Assembly (NCBI GenBank): GCA_005406025.1
Contig: BGZK01000090.1
Location: 682,001 to 746,000, forward strand
Direction of reading: 5' to 3'
From: Eumeta japonica
Lineage: Eukaryota; Arthropoda; Insecta; Lepidoptera; Psychidae
DNA: 64,000 bases
In this document: in pieces, positions 43,429 through 55,668 of the stretch
How positions within the stretch are numbered: position 1 is the first letter of the stretch
How the letters are laid out: each line of letters starts with the position of its first letter
Made by a program: the position numbers and the translations under genes
The notes under the pieces: model-generated
Seen by the model: the letters and a program-made list of their open reading frames with translations, nothing else
Told to the model about the DNA's origin: nothing
Databases searched by the model: none

Positions 43429-46400
43429 CTGAAAAACAAAGACTGGAGAAAGTTAAGAGTTATCTATATAATATTAGCCTTTTTCCGTGGTTTGATACGC
43501 GTTTCGATTTTTCCCGGGCGTAGCGGTACGACTCAGCTCCGACTGAGTCGCGCCGGATTATGAGACGGCTCAGATAGTGACGGGGTATGGATGTTTCCGA
43601 AAGAGGCTCCATAAAATGTAGTTATGCGAGGTGGGCGTATGCGAGTGTGGACTGGATGACGAGGACCTGCATCACGTTCTGTGGGCATGCTCTCTCTATG
43701 AGGAACCGCAAGAGAAGGCTTAGTTCGAGCAGTCGTGGACCTGGTTTATTACGCCAAATTCGTTGGCTACAAGGCGAACTTCGGCAGGCTTGTAGAGTAC
43801 GCATGTGCCCAGGCACGTCAGTGCATAGTCCATCTGTGTCATCTACTGTGCAGTCTGTGCCACTACAGACGTGCAGCGGACGAGACTGAACAGCAAATTA
43901 AGAACTGGCCGAAGCCCAAGAACTGTGGATGTAATGTCAAGTCCTCAAAAGGGAGAGTTGCATACAGGACATGAAAATGAGCAAAGGAGCACTTTTGAGA
44001 AGCATGAAGAGCCGCGGGGTTAGATTTATCGGTGCTTCGCGGCACTTCAGTAATTCGGCCCGTTCGACAAAACCGTCGGAGGGACCATGGGAGTTGGTAG
44101 TTCGGCACGCTACTGTATATAGATTAGAATCTCTTCTAATTTCTCTCGTTCATCATGCTGAGAATGACTGTAAGCATGGCCAAGTAGTTTTTTTCATTCA
44201 GTATGTGGAGTATGAAAAAAACGATATGACAAAAACTTTACTTTTTGATTTGATTTTGATGGCGATTGACGTGTTGATTCTATTTTATTTTCCATTCCTA
44301 GGTATACGTATATATATATATACGTAATACTGAAAATATTTAATGATTAGGTACTGATCCAATCCAATAAGACATAAATTTATACTAACTGATTATCTAA
44401 AATAGGATATTGAAATACAAACCTGGTAGTAAGTAGTTAAAAGTTGAAAATTAATCAATAGACTAAATTTAGGCAATATTTTAAAAGATGGCTAAATCGT
44501 TAGACGACATAGAAAGATTTATTGTATTACAAACAAAGAATTGCCTGAATTCTTCAGAAGCATAGCTAACTTTAGATCGCTGCCCCGCGATTGGCGACCA
44601 TCTACAGTACAACGCACGAAACTTTGCCGCTATGAATTGCCTGCGAATGATGTAATGCGCGGGTTTAACTCTCCCCGAACCTTCCTTCTTCTCGCCCGCG
44701 TACCAATTTTACGCCATTGTGACGCTTTCGTGACCCACTTCACGGTGGCAGAGTTTCGTGCGTTGTACTGTACACAAGCGTCGGTAAGCCACGCATCAAT
44801 GTTTACATTAGTTTCGTTGTATACTCTTGTATGTATTATCGAAAACGTCATTATTGCCACTTGTATTTTTTTCGTTCTGTTTTCCTACATCGAGTGACTT
44901 GACAATTTAAGTGAGAAGTAACTTTTAGACGAGCTCACGTATTTTAAAAACGGTATATTTGAAAAAATGGAATACAGCATTGGCGAGGAGATTATCAAAA
45001 CTAATTTAGAAACTCGCCTTTGACATTTAATTTTTACATTATTCAAAATTATTGTTTTCATATCTATGATTTTGTTCGTGAACAATTTTACGAACAAAAT
45101 CATACACAAATTTGTCCCGTCGAGGCAACTCCCAATTATATAGTTGCAAAGTCACTAGTGAATTGTTGGTGGTATAGATATTATTGAAAGCCTTTTAGAT
45201 GACGCGCTACGGATTTCTCGTATGGCAATATATTTATAAGTATTGAGTTTTATTACATACAAGCTTTTGCCCGCGGCTCTGCCCGCGTAGGCATAAAATG
45301 TATTATTTCATCTTGTTCATATGGAATTTTTTTATAGGGCCAATTTATAGACATTGATGATATAACCACAGCCCCTATATATTCATAGCTATTTCATTTA
45401 CATGGCTAATGTTTTTTAAAGCAATATAAACATAATCCATACCTACTGATTTTTTATACATTTCAGTTTACTACAACTATTAATTAAAATGAAAATCGGT
45501 CCAGCTATTCTCCAGTTACAAGTGTTCGAACATTTATATTGTGTAATGTATGTAAATTGGAACTAAGTATTTTTTATGATAATCTCACTAATATGTATTA
45601 TAGGTATTATAAACACTATAGTTTGTAAGTATAGATAGGTAAGGAAGTATATGATGATTGATGGTAATCCAAAAGTTATAGATGGCTACTGCAGTATATT
45701 CCCATAAACTATGTTAAACGATTTATTTTGGTCTATATAAACATGCAGATTTTGCGATTTAGAAACGTGTGAGCAAGCCACATAGAGCTGGCCGTAGGAA
45801 AAACATTACGTGCTCAAATGTATGCTTGCTACCTTTATGATCTGACCCTGCCGCCGGACCGCACCATAATATCGCGCACTTGCTTGTCTATTGTCATAAC
45901 TATTCAAATATTTGTCCAAATGATATAAAGTAAAAGACAAAGTTTATCTACTTTAAACACCAGATGCGATAAAAGTATTTATTTTGATATAAGGATCAAT
46001 TTGTTACTACCAAATGTGCGTTAGAAATAAATTATCAATCATTATTGTATTTATGGTTCACTATTTTAGCGATACTGGCTTACACATTAAAGATAGATAT
46101 AATCTGTCGCGGGCTTTTTTGTAGGACTATTTAAGATAAACATTTCCATTATACATCATATACGTGCAATTCCAACGGTTTTTGCGGCGCACGCCATAAT
46201 AGCTCGCAAATGACAGATTTTTACCTAGTTACTTGACACTTATCATTATATTTTGGACAATTCACACTATATTTTTATAAATAATAGCCTATGTGTTATT
46301 CTGATGTGTAAGCTATATATTATTGCACAGTGTCATCAAAATCCATTCAGTAGTTTTTGCGTGAAAGAGCAACAAACATCCATCCATCCATACTTATAAA

Positions 46401-49400
46401 CTTTCGCGTTTATAATATTAGCATAGATTAGGTGTGTCTGCGACTCCGCTTGCGTGGACTGCAAAATTGTTGTTTATGTTTATATATATATATATAAACA
46501 AAGTAGAATTTTACTTGAGTATGATAATTATAAGATAAATAATAATACGACAAACATTTCTGATTCAAACATACTTTTAGATATTTTAGGTATCCCGCAT
46601 ATTTTTTTTATTTCCTAGCTTCAAGAAATATATTTATATTGAGACCTTTTGCGCTTGTGTACAAATTTCTCGTTTTTTTTTTTATGGGCGCCAGTGTGTT
46701 GCCCGCCGTCGACCGATGGTGTTTTTCAAAAACCAAAATGCTTGTTGTGAATTGCCCGTAGAAGATACATTACGCTATCGCGGACATTTTTGTAGGTCTT
46801 TTTAAGATTCACATTTATATAGCACATTAACTTGACGTATCACTTATGGTTTACTCAGCGTAAGCCATTTAAGCGCATTAGAAGCGTCATTTTTCCAGCT
46901 TAATTTTTCGTTGTCGTCACTACTTATTTCGTAACTTACTTTATATTGTATAATATATTCTATAAAAAAAAGATATGTAAATCGAATAAGTGGTTCTCTC
47001 GTATAAAGGACATCAACAGACAGACAGATAGACGTTTATATTAATCGATTCAAACTTTTCGATATATATAATTTATCTAATGTCGTCTTTTACATACTTT
47101 ATTTGTTCGCTATACATTGTTTGTTGAAGATTCTTGTAATTGTTTTCGTTTTTCCCATTTAATGTTGAACATTAGCCAGTCGTTAAAAATTAATTTATGT
47201 AAACTTGTAGATAAATATTGACATAGTAAATATAATTGATACAGCAATAAATACATCAATGATAATTGCACACACGAAAAAAATATATATTTCTAATTTT
47301 TATCGATATGATATACTTAGATAGAAGATAAACATAACTTTTTCTTTTGTTTGGATATGTGTATTTTTTTTAATATTCAATGCAGACACGACTCCTCACG
47401 CTTTACGATTTTATTAAATGTATAGATAATACAGACATTAGGATAGATATCGGAAATTAACCGTCGTGATATCTAGCGATGTATACTCTCTATATATATA
47501 TAACTACTACTAACCAACTACATGCATTCTTGGCTAGGTACTGTGTATTGCTCACATTTTGTAAACCTCACCTTCGGTATGACAATTTCAAACGAATAGT
47601 CCATAGCCTGGACTTAATTCTTCGATACCGATTGCATTGTCCTATCAAAAGAGTAATTTTGTATTTCGAATCCAATAAGTAGCAGTGGCACGTACGTAAT
47701 TCATTGCACAAAAAAAGGTACGTATACAAGACTGTCTAGATCTTATGCAATCAACAGGTGATAAATGCACTCAATTCACCTGCAATGCCACTGCAGCACG
47801 CCCCCGGCGACGTAGCTGTCCCACATGTGGGCGTTCACTTGCACCACCAGCGGTCCGTGCTGCGCCAGCAGCCGCAGTGTGCTGTTCACGTCGAGGTTCC
47901 TGCATAAGATGCACATCGATGAAGATCGTAGACAATCAACGGGCTCTGGGAAACCGTAATTGCATTCGTAGTCGATTGCCAAAAAAACAAGTGACTGCAA
48001 AAAACAAACTTTTCAGGCGACTGTTCATCTCCGGCGCGCGGTATGTCCGTACGTAATAGTTTTCGCCGATACAATTTCTTTGAATAAAGTCGGAGAAAAT
48101 ATTAGTGCTGTATATTGTATCTTGTTTCATTTGTTCTAAGTTACTTCGATATCGTCTACAAAATTTTGCAATTATTTGTTACTCAATTAATATTATAATT
48201 AAAACTCTATTTTCGAGTACAAGTTTTATTTTTTGGACGTTTTAGTTGAATTGTAAGGAGAAATTCTGAGAGAGATATAGAATTTGCGTTATGGAATTGA
48301 ATACATGAAACACTATAATTTTTGGATTTTTTTGAGTTGAGCGGATTTGAAATTATGAATCCAGAAAGTTGAAATGAATCGGCAAATTAAGAATTATTAT
48401 TGGGAAATGCAAGTGTTACGTATGGCCTTTATGGCCTATGTGGTTATTTCGGAAAACACATTTATGATGAAATATGAGACGATTGATGTATTTTTACTTT
48501 AAAATCACGAAGATTTATTCGTTTGCTCATCTGTTGACTTCCCGTTCAGGAAAATGCCCTCGACTCAGAGAAGATTTGGTAGGTAAGTAGGTTCTACAAT
48601 CTCATAATCTTGTCCAAGCATGCAGTTCTTTCTTATAGCATTTTCATTCGCGCTTGGGCAGGAATATGATATCTAATGGAGGGCGAGTGGGGCGATGGAG
48701 AGGTAGCAGATCACTGGGTTTCTCACTCGCCGGACGAAACAGAACAGCGAAAGCTGTCATTTCACATCTGTATTCTGTATTCCGCGAGAGTGTGGTATCT
48801 CACCAGCTCGAACCGGTCCATTTTTGTGCGACAGCTAAATTAACTACCATAACGAAATGTTAAGCGAAAGTTCTACAATAAAACGCCTACGTAGAAAATA
48901 AACCCACGGTTATTTGTTCAAGGAAAGTTTAGTGTTCAAGAGAAAATAATCCACTTCAGTGGGATTCACCAGGAATAAGTGTAGCCATATAGCTTCCATT
49001 GGCCGTGTACTTTGATATCCTGACAGTTTCCATCGACCCACGTGTCCGGATACTCCTCCGCCTTCGCCACCTCCATGTTCTTCAAGCACATGTAGTCCAA
49101 GGCGCTTATTAAGTTGGCGCCTCTGCAGTGCGACGTGTCATAATCGCAGTCTATCAATTGCTAAAAAAAAATATTTGAGTACGTCAATGAAATCATAAAA
49201 AGTATTAGCTGTTTCTTTTATCAATGTCGAGGAAATGCGTGTTCACGTGGTACGAAAACATTTCTTCGGTATCGCAATGTCTAAGATTTTGCAGTCACTG
49301 TACGAACAATGTAGTCCCGGATTAGATCTGTTCTATTTAAATATAAAACAGGTAGATTTGACCCGGTGCAATTCCGTCCCACCAAAATGCAGGCTCACAG

Positions 49401-52400
49401 GCATAAGAGAATTTTGCATACATAGTTACATAATTCAACTTATGATGCTTTCGTACAAAAAACAACTACAGCGATAACGGTTGACTGTAGCTCGTGTATC
49501 AATAGCGCTTGCTATATATAAGTCGTTATAATTTTCCTCATCTATAGGGAAACGAAATGCTATCTAACCTGAAGTCATAAATACATAAAATACATGTAAC
49601 TTATAATTATTGTAAGCAGACTCATTTTTTTTCGAATGGTAACACCTCTTATCTAGACATGATTGACTTGTCAAAATTAACTGTTCGGTATCTGGGTGCA
49701 CATATGACAACAAGTGTTAGATATTTTGTAACTTTATGTACTTTTTAGTAAGTTTTTCCAACAAAACATATGTAAATTTGAAAAATTATTTTTGTAATCT
49801 TCAAATTATATGAAAGCGGGACTGGTATCGGAATCCGAAATAATCATATCATGAACCTGCGGACAAAGCCACGTCCGGGAAGTTAATGATTAAATATGCA
49901 AGAAAATAAAATACAGTGACTTCATACAAGAAGTATATCGATTATAATCTATGGGTACATATTTTTTTTTATACACGACGCAATTCAATTCGTTTATGCG
50001 TTCAAAATTAGATTTTAATCCTTTTCGAAAATGTTTAATATAACGAAGTACTTGTTTAGAGAGCTCTAGTTGTATTTTAGTAATAGAAAATGCTGCACCT
50101 ACGAACCACTAAAATTTTGAAATTCCAATGGCTTCAGAATGCTTTTTATTATTCAAAAGCAGTGTAATTTATAGTTTAAAGTACGAAGTAGGTACCTATT
50201 AAAGATATTGACTTATCTGAATTTTCATAGTTCAAAACATGTTTGCAATAGAATAATTCATTACATTAGATAATGTTGTTTTTGTGTTAATTATTATTAT
50301 TCCGAATTCCTAGACAACTCCTATCAAAATAGATACCTGTATGCTAAACTGCTGAAATTTTTTCCGTTTATTGGCAGCCATCGTCTCCATGACCCCAACG
50401 ATACTGGCAGCCCAGCATCCGCAGCATTTTCCCTGATTCACCACACTACCTACGTAGCCACGTTGCCTCCTGTAAATTAACAATATTAATCGCACATCAA
50501 TCCAAACCAAAATGATTTTTGTCCACTCTTCATATAAGAACCTCGTATATGAAGAAGGAAATATATTTAAGTTTGTTGAAAATTAAAAGAAATAATGTGA
50601 AAACTGTAATCGGTCTGACTTAAAAACGCGATTTGGTAAAAGGTGTATTTATTTACGTCCGCCGCTAGCCGTCTTGAGACTTTTAACACATCGCCGGGAG
50701 GCCGTTGAACAACGACTATTAGTGCGTGATGATGATAACCTTATTCCACATTGCCATATGTAATATATAGATACGAGAGGTCGGTGTGTCTGTCCGGGTG
50801 CGGTACGAACGTTTGTATACCGGCGCTTGTCCGTTGCGGAGGTCAGGAACGCTGACCGCGACGGCTCTTTTGATGCCGCCACAACACGAACTTTGCTCAA
50901 ACGCAAACAATAGTCGTTTTCGTTTTGCGATCCCGCGAGTGAACCGTCTTTTTAGGGTTCCGTACCTCAAAATGGAAAAAAAAAAACGAAACTCTTATAG
51001 GATTATTCGTGTGCCTTCTGTACGTCTGTCACACCTGATTTGCTCTGAATCTACTCGACGGAATAAGTTGTTGATTTTTTTTTTTTTTGCCATTGGACAG
51101 CATTTGTATGTCGGTCAATTATGAAGGAGTTGGTTTTAAATACGTGGAAATAAAATGAATAAACACCCACCTACCCTAAAAAGGATATTGTGATGTTTGT
51201 TAATTGGTCGACGTCTGAACGTCCATCACCCGCATAACATTATACCGTTCAGGAGGCAATTTCAGAAATCGACCACGTCGGCACTGGAGAGAGAGAAAGG
51301 TTGTTCTGCACGATTAATACCAAATCTTCCGCGTCCGTCTATATATACCACTGTCGTAGAATCTGACAATATTAAAAACGTGACCGCTTCCACAAATATT
51401 TTACACGACCTGCTGTAGCCGTTAAGCCGCGACAATCGCGTCATAGACATTACAATAAATCGTAACTTAATCGTAACGTAATCGTATCGAGAAACCGTAT
51501 CAAATAGCCGTCCAATGAGGAAATAGCCGGGAGACGATATCGCTAAAGCGCTAGGGTCATTCGCAACAGGACATGACGGTCGCGAATTCAATACTTCGTC
51601 AATTTTGCAAAAACTGTTGAGAAAGTTTCTCAAAACTGAACTTTTCTTCACCGATCACCCACCGCATACGAATTTATTAAAGCACACTTTACTGCCGCTT
51701 CAAGCGATCCGCCCCGAAGTAAACGTGAAGAGGGATGGAATATCCACGTTTAAGGTGGATATTCCATCCCTCCCATCCCAAAACATGATATGTCCTCTTT
51801 CAATATTTCGTAAAACTAATCATTTATTGGAGAGATCCTTCTCCCGCAAGTACGTACAATGTATGTAAATCCGACAAATGACCATCTGTGCCGATATAAT
51901 AATTGCCGCAATCGGAGCTAATAATAATAATATAAACTCACGCCTATTTCCCATAAAGGTAGGCAGAGACTATAGATTTCCACGCGGTACGATTTTTCCA
52001 TGTCTCTCTTGTCTCACTGACATACATCGACCTTTTCATGCGAGTTCATCGGTTTCGGGTGCTTTAAATACTAATAAAAATAATAATATCTTCAAACGTA
52101 GACACAGCACCATCCGGTCCCAAACTGTATTATGAGACTTATACTATAGATACCAGATAGTTGACAAAATACATTTTTTTTTTCATATATATACATATAA
52201 TACATACAGACACCCAGACTCGACGTAAATATTAATTTTTATTCAAATAAATATTAGTCTTTTCGGAGAATCGAACTCACCTTCCAAGCAAGCAGGGTCG
52301 CTACCAACTGTACCAATCGGGCAGTCAGCCAATCTAACAGCCGATCAAAATAGGTACTGTACTTTGCGAAACAAATCGTGTTAATGCGTCAAAGAACACT

Positions 52401-55400
52401 GGCGTGGAGAGGTCTGACACCACCTCCAGATTTAATTGCGAGACAAGCAAGAACACATAGGTGGGCACTCAATATTGTTATATACTGCAAGTTGTGAGAT
52501 TTGATTCGGAATAAACCAGCAACCAAACCTATGCCAACGAACAAGTGAACCGCTAAATCAATCCACATATAAATCTTCCATAATATGTTGTGACGTCATA
52601 GGTTTTAATCTTAAACGTAGAATGTATAGAAATAGGATACTTCGCATTACGTCTTATGGAGACATCCAAAATTTCGCCTAAAATATCGCTAGTAATGCAT
52701 TAGCGTCAAGTGCGAGTTGAGAAAGTTTCTAATATATTAAATTATCAAAACTACAAATATATACCGCTTCCGTAATAACAATGGATACCTGGATTAGAGC
52801 TGGTAGGTCCGCTTTCCGCAATCGACCACCTACTAGGATAAGACCCCTTTCGTGCAAAAACCATTTACACCACTTTTATAATGATTGTACCCTCTTGAAA
52901 AGTGAAGATTATTGTTGCTTGAAAACAAAAATAAATAAATTATTAGTAAAAAAACCTTTTAAACGAGTTTATATTTAAACGCTCTAAAAAGGAGAAAATA
53001 ATCTGTGAAATAAATCTAACCGAACATTTTGTTTCATTATGTAATCTTATATGATATAGAAGCTTGTCACGCGGTTTTCCTTTACAAATTCTTTTACAAA
53101 AAAGTTATAAATTTCTACTTAGAATTACTTGTGTAGAAGGTATATTCTCGCGACAAGCTTTTATATCATGCAAAATTAAATAATGAAACAAAATGAAGTT
53201 TCGTTTACTTCAAAGTTTATTTTCTCCCTTTTACAGCATTTAAATAAAAGCTATTTTTTTTTTCAAAAGGTTACTATTAAGTAACTTATTTACTTTTAGT
53301 TTTCGCTGAACATGTTTTTAGGTTTTAGCCCGTTAAAGGAAGACGTGGAACGTAAATTTTATTTTAAAAGTGACTTTTTTCAATGTCACTTTAAAAGGAA
53401 ATGGTGAGAAACGTCATTAGCCTGTTAATTTAAAGGTAAGAGCTAATATACAACAGAATTCAGCCCAATTTCTTGAGATGCTATATACACATCATATTTC
53501 ATACACCCTGATGCCACTCAGTCCGCGGCGTATACTCGCCTTGACCGGGATTTATGGGCTATAGCTCTACTTATTTCAACTTGAAGCTTACTTATGTCTA
53601 ACGAAACAGTTCCGGGGTTGATTTAGAAGCCTTCTTTCTCCTGGATAGGATAAGTTACACAAATGCTTGGCTCATCTCTCCAAACTACACAAGTAATGGT
53701 GTATACACCATGGTGTATACAACATTACTTGTATAGTTTGGTGTGGTTGGCTTTAGCGAACCACGGCGCACTATTCAAGTTATGCCAGACTTTGAAACGG
53801 GCTATCGTAATCGAATATACATACAAAATTCTGTGTCTGTGCCGTTGACCGTTGAACAGTTCTCTCGTCTGGAGCCAACCTTGAGTGCAGCAGCCATGTC
53901 AATGTAGAATTTACAACGGTCTATCATAATTAAATGCGTATACAAAAATATGTGTCTACGCCGTTGACCATTGAGTGTTGTATCGTCTGGAGGGAATCGT
54001 GGTTGTGATCAGCCACAAAAATGCATTGTCATAGGAAATTATCCAATATGATGTATTTCAACACCGTAGGATAAGAGGAAGTGGTTCTAATTCATCTTGC
54101 AAGATTTTGGTCCACACGTATATATTTAATTAACAAGGCGAGTTAAATAAAAGCTTGCAAAATATGCTCATCAAAATTTGTTACCATGATCATAATGGAA
54201 AATCGCTTAACATACGGGGAACATACCTTCGAATTAACGACCCTCGTTTAAAAAAAAAATCGACTACGAAATACCTGTACGCACCAATCAACCGATTTAT
54301 TCACCACATCTCCGTGAATATCTTCGGAAATCAAAATGCTTTTGCAGATTGTACGTTTCCAGTTATTGTGTTCTAAAGCAATATCTGCTGTTGGACAATT
54401 GAGATATGTGGCCCTGAATTCTTTTTCAGACATATCAGCGAATTTCGTCACGCCGTGCGCCGGAGTCGTATTGGCTTTGATGTACGGTCGATTCCGTTTT
54501 TCAACGCGTTTCAAGAAGCGCTGAAAAAGGCCAAATAATAGAACTCGAGTATCGATAATAAATTACTGTCAGAAAAAAAGGTGTACTAAACAGGTAGGTC
54601 TTGTTTTACTTATATTGAAAGTGATTAAATTTTTTTTTTTTAAACAATAACATGAATACGTATAATATACGTAAAAAATCGAAATTAAATTCAATTCCAT
54701 TAATTTGTTTTTTTTTTCTTTACATGTTCGGCATTTGTGTTTTTTACATCATTCGAGAAAGTACTATGTAATGTAACACTGTATGTACTTATGCTAATAC
54801 GAAACTGAAGTGTTTGTCTCTTCGAACGCGCTAATTCCGTGAACTACTAATATTATTTACAGTTCTGCTCATCTGTTCAAGGGGACATCGATAAATTACT
54901 TGGAGCCCAAAGGAGAATGATAAGACGGGTAAAATCTCACAAATCTCATGTAGAGAGAGGGTGGGTCTATGAAAAATTACACATTAACTTCAGAATTCAG
55001 AATTCATTACAACAATGCATAAATATTATCGTAACATTTTGTACTATCTGTATCGAATAATTATATTAATTTCAACTTATACTTTCACGAATTCCGGGAA
55101 AAAGGGTCTTGGAAGACAGATGGACAACGAAGTGAACCCATAAGGTTCCTTTTGACGCAACCCTAAAAATAATGAAGGATGTATGGAATTCAAAACATAA
55201 TTATTCCAAAGTCATCTACAAACAATTCCGCGTCGAACGATCAAAGTCTCATGGTCCCAATAGTTTTTAACCGATGCCCGGGAAGGAAAAACTTGCTTAA
55301 ATACAAGTGTGTATAACATTACCTACTGACAACAGGCGAGACATGCGGTAAGGTTGGTAAGCCAATAAGTAAATAGGCTTTAAAGTCATTTAACGACTGG

Positions 55401-55668
55401 AAAATGTAACATTTACCTTGAAATTGTTGAGCCTCGTCCCATATTCCCTGGGGCCATATGTCTTATTGTATTTAACCATGAACTGTTGAAATTGACTCAA
55501 AACAACATAGTCATATTCTGTTTTATGGTTTAGATTCTTTTTAGAGTTGTCATTTTTGTCGCAGCAAATGAAATATACGGCAAAAACACAAACTGCAAGC
55601 AATAGTATTGTTAACGAAAACGTCGATACTGTAAATTTGGAATCGATTCTACTCGAAGACTCCTTCAT
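43239..55668 (-). CDS. CTSO: Cathepsin O-like papain-family cysteine protease, complete, 6 exons
   Basis: Clan CA, family C1A protease with an I29 propeptide, expected in lysosomes or the secretory route. Joining (minus strand) 55668-55417, 54520-54285, 50469-50337, 49160-48970, 47899-47780 and 43428-43239 gives 1122 nt, 373 residues plus TAA, all phases consistent. Order: hydrophobic segment (about 12-36), I29 inhibitor helix region (about 54-125), mature domain from about DWRQRGYVG (162-170). Gln175 (oxyanion hole), catalytic Cys181 (CCGCWAAS), His319 (SHAVQLVGYD) and Asn339 (RNSWG) are all present. Cathepsin O is preferred over L or B because of CxGCW, the GPLVVQVNAHMW...QWHC block and the short C-terminus ending NLCGVRN. 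The N-terminus could be a signal peptide or a type II signal anchor. Assignment to the O clade is from remembered family features; papain family is certain. Confidence 0.93.
43520..44110 (+). pseudogene. R1-like LINE 3' fragment
   Basis: Split frames encode CECGLDDEDLHHVLWACSLY EEP (a Cys/His motif at the C-terminus of R1-clade ORF2) and then VVDLVYYAKFVGYKANFGRL VEYA, with stops between. GC-rich compared with the flanks. Inserted about 90 bp from exon 6 of the cathepsin O-like gene, in its intron. Several small open frames on both strands here are its remains. Confidence 0.7.
44605..44770. mobile_element. Tc1-type MITE, copy 4
   Basis: 166 bp with TA on both sides, ends CAGTACAACGCACGAAACTT and CGTGCGTTGTACTG. 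Lies in intron 5 of the cathepsin O-like gene. Open frames on both strands here are element-derived. Confidence 0.87.
45065..45104. repeat. Snap-back palindrome
   Basis: TATGATTTTGTTCGT and perfect inverse, 15-bp arms, ten-base loop. Confidence 0.88.
45258..46430. mobile_element. Lepidopteran dispersed repeat, about 1.17 kb
   Basis: Begins AGCTTTTGCCCGCGGCTCTG CCCGCGT and ends with CCATTCAGTAGTTTTTGCGT, GAAAGAGCAACAAACATCCA and TTTCGCGTTTATAATATTAG, an arrangement widely seen in butterfly and moth genomes. Contains AAAATCGGTCCAGCTATTCT. No protein recognised. Superfamily left open. Confidence 0.65.
47780..47899 (-). CDS. CTSO: Cathepsin O-like exon 5
   Basis: Acceptor TTATGCAG|G, 120 nt, donor TGCAG|GTGAAT, phase 2 at both ends. 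Encodes NLDVNSTLRLLAQHGPLVVQ and VNAHMWDSYVAGGVLQWHC, the GP(L/V) strand and the block that best resembles cathepsin O. Confidence 0.95.
48640..48850 (+). repeat. GC-rich dispersed repeat, copy 1
   Basis: Shares with 55930-56130 the words TCTCACTCGC(C/T)GGA(C/T)GAAA, AACAGCG and CCG-TATTCCG-AG, in the same order. Family not recognised. Confidence 0.55.
48970..49160 (-). CDS. CTSO: Cathepsin O-like exon 4
   Basis: Acceptor TTTTTTTTTAG|CAA, 191 nt, donor TCCTG|GTGAAT at phase 2. Encodes QLIDCDYDTSHCRGANLISA, the conserved LSxQxLxDC equivalent with disulfide Cys, and EEYPDTWVDGNC. Confidence 0.94.
50337..50469 (-). CDS. CTSO: Cathepsin O-like exon 3: active-site cysteine
   Basis: Acceptor AATTTACAG|G, 133 nt, donor ATACAG|GTATCT, leaving at phase 0. 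Encodes RQRGYVGSVVNQGKCCGCWA and the following helix, with oxyanion Gln175 and nucleophile Cys181. Two Cys precede the catalytic one (CCGC). Confidence 0.95.
50950..51130 (-). repeat. Terminal fragment of the 'aaccctaaaa' repeat, inverted
   Basis: TTTTTAGGGTTCCGTACCTC at the left on the + strand is the inverse of the usual right end. Similar terminal fragment in direct orientation at about 55085-55170 (GACGCAACCCTAAAAAT). Confidence 0.6.
51190..51740 (-). pseudogene. BEL/Pao retrotransposon integrase C-terminal remnant
   Basis: On the minus strand, RVIGEEKFSFEKLS-like sequence, then EVLNSRPSCPVANDPSALAI and SSPGYFLIGR, the conserved integrase block of BEL/Pao elements. A frameshift is followed by VKYLWKR and DLVLI, the usual downstream region. 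Stops and frame changes mark it as dead. The 129-codon minus-strand open frame at 51262-51651 is part of it, and the shorter ORFs there are shadows. Located in cathepsin O-like intron 2. Confidence 0.8.
51731..51771. repeat. Snap-back palindrome
   Basis: AGGGATGGAATATCCAC and perfect inverse (17-bp arms, 7-base loop), inside or at the edge of the BEL/Pao remnant. Confidence 0.9.
51934..52070. mobile_element. 'ggtaggcagagac' element, copy B (left half)
   Basis: AACTCACGCCTATTTCCC then GGTAGGCAGAGACTATAG; the right half was not found. Confidence 0.65.
52180..52325 (-). mobile_element. tRNA-headed SINE
   Basis: On the minus strand, CCGATTGGTACAGTTGGTAG (A box), CGACCCTGCTTGCTTGGAAG and GTGAGTTCGATTCTCCGAAA (B box GTTCGATTC), then a tail with GTCTGGGTGTCTGTATGTAT. 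This is the layout of common lepidopteran SINEs. Confidence 0.75.
53680..53741. repeat. Snap-back palindrome
   Basis: CCAAACTACACAAGTAATG and the inverse of CATTACTTGTATAGTTTGG (19-bp arms, one mismatch) around an inner GGTGTATACACC-type palindrome. Confidence 0.85.
54285..54520 (-). CDS. CTSO: Cathepsin O-like exon 2: I29 propeptide
   Basis: Acceptor TTTTTCAG|CGC, 236 nt, donor GATTG|GTGCGT chosen because it leaves phase 2 and restores the conserved DWR at the start of the mature enzyme. The alternative CAG|GTATTT nearby would break the frame. Encodes the ERFNIN-like helix end, then GVTKFADMSEKEFRATYL (GNFD-like region) and a linker. Confidence 0.92.
54521..55416 (-). other. Cathepsin O-like intron 1: contents
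   Basis: 896 bp. A short terminal fragment of the dispersed 'aaccctaaaa' repeat lies at about 55085-55170. Otherwise AT-rich and featureless. Confidence 0.55.
55417..55668 (-). CDS. CTSO: Cathepsin O-like exon 1: membrane segment and start of I29 domain
   Basis: ATG at 55668-55666, 84 codons, donor TTCAAG|GTAAAT, phase 0. Sixteen mostly polar residues lead into a run of about 20 hydrophobic residues, then a Lys/Asn-rich linker and the start of the propeptide (FQQFMVKYNKTYGPREYGTR). YNKT is a potential N-glycosylation site. Confidence 0.93.

Larger units (their letters stand above)
43429..47779 (-). other. Cathepsin O-like intron 5: contents
   Basis: 4.35 kb. Next to exon 6 lies an R1-like LINE 3' fragment, then MITE copy 4 (44605-44770), a palindrome (45065-45104) and a dispersed repeat of about 1.17 kb (45258-46430). 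46.45-47.75 kb is AT-rich with nothing recognised. Confidence 0.65.
47900..54284 (-). other. Cathepsin O-like introns 2 to 4: contents
   Basis: Intron 4 (47900-48969) carries a GC-rich repeat (48640-48850). Intron 3 (49161-50336) has a degraded Helitron-like piece near 49810-49880. Intron 2 (50470-54284) carries a GC-rich unassigned block (50645-50945), a 'gggttccgtacc' repeat fragment, BEL/Pao remnants, a 'ggtaggcagagac' repeat, a SINE head and two palindromes. 52.45-53.6 kb shows nothing recognisable. Exons 3 and 4 separate these. Confidence 0.6.

Noticed and set aside
43971..44327. 118-codon plus-strand frame
   Set aside because: Begins in the LINE fragment and continues into AT-rich intron; no conserved motif.
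44541..44897. 118-codon plus-strand frame
   Set aside because: Mostly MITE copy 4; the same peptide pieces appear in the other copies.
52265..52325. Possible tRNA gene on the minus strand
   Set aside because: A and B boxes are present but acceptor and anticodon stems do not pair, and a SINE tail follows.
54275..54285. CAG|GTATTT as the donor of cathepsin O-like exon 2
   Set aside because: Leaves the wrong phase for exon 3 and disrupts the conserved DWR motif.
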